This document shows positions 5,452 through 6,595 of a stretch of DNA of 6,595 bases, one piece after another. The notes beneath the pieces were generated by a model. It saw nothing but the letters and a program-made list of their open reading frames with translations, did no database searches and was not told the origin of the DNA. The position numbers and the translations under genes are program-made. The stretch lies in NCBI GenBank assembly GCA_039812545.1, contig JBDIAR010000179.1:1-6595 (forward strand). Reading direction: 5' to 3'. This DNA comes from JBDIAR01 sp039812545 (GTDB lineage Bacteria; Actinomycetota; Actinomycetes; Actinomycetales; Dermatophilaceae). How positions within the stretch are numbered: position 1 is the first letter of the stretch; every line of letters starts with the position of its first letter.

Positions 5452-6433
5452 GCGAGGCGATCTGCGAGGACGAACCGAACGCGATCAGCACCGTGCCCGC
5501 CTCGACGACACTCTCCAGGGGCGTGGCGGAGAACGGCAGGCCGGGTGCGGGCCGGACCGCGACGACCATCACCCCGGTGCGGCGGTGCAGGTGCAGGGCG
5601 GGGACGGTGGCGCCCACCAGCGGCGATCCCGCGGCGATGGGTACCGACTGGAGCCGAAAGTCCAACTCCTCGTCGTGCATGACCACGTCGAGGAACTCGG
5701 CGACATCGGGTTGCAGCGCGAAGGCCGCGATCCGCTCTCCCCCGATCCGCTGCGGGTTGACCGCGCGGGTGGCGCCGGCCAGCGTCATCTTCACCTTGGA
5801 GTCCGTGGTCCGCGCTCGCGAGACGATCACCAGGTCGGGGCGCAGCGCCCGGGCGGACAAGGTGAGGTAGACCGTGTCGGCGTCGGTTTCCAGAGTCGCG
5901 ACCAGCGCCCGAGCCCGATCGATCCCGGCCCGGCGCAGGGTCGCGTCCTGGGTGACGTCCCCCACGAGATAGGGCACCGTCAGGTCCTTCACGCGATTGG
6001 CCTCCTGGTCGACCACGACGACCTGCGCGCCGGTTGCCAGGAGATGGTTGGTCGCGGCCCGCCCCACCCGGCCGTACCCGCACACGATGACGTGCCCGCG
6101 CATGGCGGCGATTCGGTGATCCATCCGACGCCTTTCGAAATGCCCGCGAAGATGCCCCTCGGTCACCATCTCCAGGAGCAGCGTGAGGTTATACAAACAC
6201 GTGCCGACCCCGACGATGATGAGAACGATCGTGAACACCTCACCGGCCGGGGTGAGGACCCGCACTTCCCGGAAACCCACGGTGGCGACCGTGGTCACCG
6301 TCTGGTACGTGGCCTCCAGGAAGGTGAACCCCAGCAGCATGTAGCCCACGACGCCGAAGACGGTGACGCCGAGCAGCGACAGTAGCGCCACTCGGAAGCG
6401 TCGGACCGTGTCCACGTCCAACGAATAGAGCAC
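5429..6433 (-). CDS. Two-helix potassium channel with RCK (TrkA-N/TrkA-C) domain
   Basis: A 334-residue channel subunit. Helix 1 is about 14-36 and helix 2 about 64-88, with a pore loop between them holding TTVATVGFREV (47-57), where most potassium channels have TVGYG. A cytoplasmic RCK module follows: HVIVCGYGRVGRA (114-126) has the GxGxxG nucleotide loop (G119, G121, G124) and D142 ends the second strand, with a TrkA-C-like domain at about 257-334. By family, four subunits form the pore and ligand binding to the RCK ring gates it; whether NAD(H), a nucleotide or calcium is the ligand cannot be told. The start is GTG at 6433 with only a poor ribosome site. Internal GTG at codon 7 is an alternative, still ahead of helix 1. 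The 3' end overlaps the ferredoxin gene by 23 bases. Confidence 0.9.
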   Translation of the reverse strand: MLYSLDVDTVRRFRVALLSLLGVTVFGVVGYMLLGFTFLEATYQTVTTVATVGFREVRVLTPAGEVFTIVLIIVGVGTCLYNLTLLLEMVTEGHLRGHFERRRMDHRIAAMRGHVIVCGYGRVGRAATNHLLATGAQVVVVDQEANRVKDLTVPYLVGDVTQDATLRRAGIDRARALVATLETDADTVYLTLSARALRPDLVIVSRARTTDSKVKMTLAGATRAVNPQRIGGERIAAFALQPDVAEFLDVVMHDEELDFRLQSVPIAAGSPLVGATVPALHLHRRTGVMVVAVRPAPGLPFSATPLESVVEAGTVLIAFGSSSQIASLTELANP

Positions 6434-6445
6434 CGCGGCCCCCGG

Positions 6446-6473
6446 TGGCTAGGGTCCGGAGTCCCCACCTCAA
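6446..6473 (-). promoter_or_regulatory. Possible promoter of the potassium-channel gene
   Basis: On the minus strand TTGAGG (6468-6473) and TAGCCA (6446-6451) are separated by 16 bases, resembling -35 and -10 hexamers. The -10 match lacks the conserved last T. Transcription would start a few bases before the GTG at 6433, giving a nearly leaderless message, in keeping with the weak ribosome site. Confidence 0.3.
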
Positions 6474-6477
6474 CCCG

Positions 6478-6513
6478 ATAGCGCGCGAGATAGCGCGCGA
6501 GACAACGCGCGAG
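6478..6513. repeat. Three 12-base direct repeats in the divergent intergenic region
   Basis: Units 6478-6489 and 6490-6501 are both ATAGCGCGCGAG; unit 6502-6513 is ACAACGCGCGAG, differing at two positions. Each contains alternating CG, so the run is strongly GCGCGC-rich. It sits between the potassium-channel gene and the plus-strand gene starting at 6534, and its last unit runs into the palindrome at 6510-6560. At about one helical turn per unit, the copies would present the same face to a bound protein. Confidence 0.75.
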
Positions 6514-6560
6514 TGGAGGTAAAAGCGGACGCTATGAGCATCCGCGATTACCTCCACTCG
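6510..6560. promoter_or_regulatory. 51-base near-palindrome centred on a start codon
   Basis: Bases 6510-6522 are perfectly complementary to 6548-6560 (13 pairs). The symmetry continues inward with 6525-6529/6541-6545 and 6531-6533/6537-6539, giving 21 of 25 possible pairs. The exact centre is 6535, the T of the ATG at 6534-6536. In RNA, the GGAGG at 6515-6519 would be buried in the outer stem and the AUG would form the three-base tip. This suggests translational control, or an operator or recombination site in the DNA. Confidence 0.65.
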
Positions 6561-6595
6561 GTGGTTCTGGTGGTGCTGCGGCTGTGGATCAGCCG
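6534..6595 (+). CDS. N-terminal fragment of an unidentified, probably membrane-associated protein
   Basis: Twenty complete codons from the ATG at 6534 up to the window edge. They read MSIRDYLHSVV and then LVVLRLWIS, a short polar start followed by a hydrophobic stretch, so a membrane segment near the N-terminus is likely. The start is uncertain: GGAGG (6515-6519) is 14 bases before this ATG, longer than usual, and GTG at 6513 is in frame but lacks a ribosome site. The opening loosely recalls the RDYL start of Wzz/chain-length-determinant-type polysaccharide proteins, but this is too short to assign. Its leader and first codons form the palindrome at 6510-6560. Confidence 0.45.
   Translation, partial: MSIRDYLHSVVLVVLRLWIS

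Noticed and set aside
4763..6385. A 540-codon open frame on the plus strand.
   Set aside because: It runs in another frame over the NuoF-like and ferredoxin genes and antisense to the channel gene; its Arg/Pro/Gly-rich translation is typical of high-GC shadow frames.
6478..6560. Repeats plus palindrome as a CRISPR array or insertion-sequence end.
   Set aside because: Units are only 12 bases with no spacers, and there is no transposase or target duplication in view.

Overview
The window is a high-GC (estimated near 70%) stretch with GTG starts and tightly overlapping genes. It is typical of an actinobacterial chromosome, but the genus cannot be fixed from this sequence. It holds no rRNA, tRNA, CRISPR array or recognisable transposase, and no gene-free stretch exceeds 160 bases.

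Layout. (1) Bases 1-153: the last 50 codons of a plus-strand gene, probably an HNH-endonuclease-like protein. (2) 185-1480, minus: a complete 12-helix major facilitator transporter of the oxalate/monocarboxylate-like kind, with a possible leaderless promoter. (3) 1635-5451, plus: a compact six-gene redox operon. It encodes two small single-helix Thr/Ser/Ala-rich membrane proteins that look like paralogues, an ApbE-type FMN transferase, a stand-alone ferric-reductase/NOX-type cytochrome b with four heme-ligand His, a short NuoF/SLBB-type flavin and iron-sulfur protein, and a one-cluster ferredoxin. The last four genes are joined by 1-11 base overlaps, so they are probably translated together. 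(4) 5429-6433, minus: a two-helix potassium channel with an RCK (TrkA-N/TrkA-C) module, which meets the ferredoxin gene tail to tail with a 23-base overlap. (5) 6434-6595: a divergent control region with three 12-base tandem repeats and a 51-base near-palindrome centred on the start codon of a new plus-strand gene that runs off the window.

Working model (inference). The NuoF-like protein takes electrons from NAD(P)H. These pass through its iron-sulfur centre and the ferredoxin to the di-heme cytochrome b, which carries them across the membrane. ApbE would flavinylate a carrier; the only candidates in the window are the two Thr-rich membrane proteins, one of which has a GATxTS sequence resembling known flavinylation sites. 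No classical FMN-binding-domain protein is present. Three of the redox proteins have unusual cofactor-site residues: Asn at an expected ApbE metal ligand, Ala in place of the first NuoF cluster Cys, and His at the second ferredoxin cluster position.

At DNA level, two signals are not explained by the genes. The decamer CGGCATACCG occurs six times exactly and once with one mismatch, in both orientations and all reading frames. The second is the start-codon-centred palindrome near the right end.
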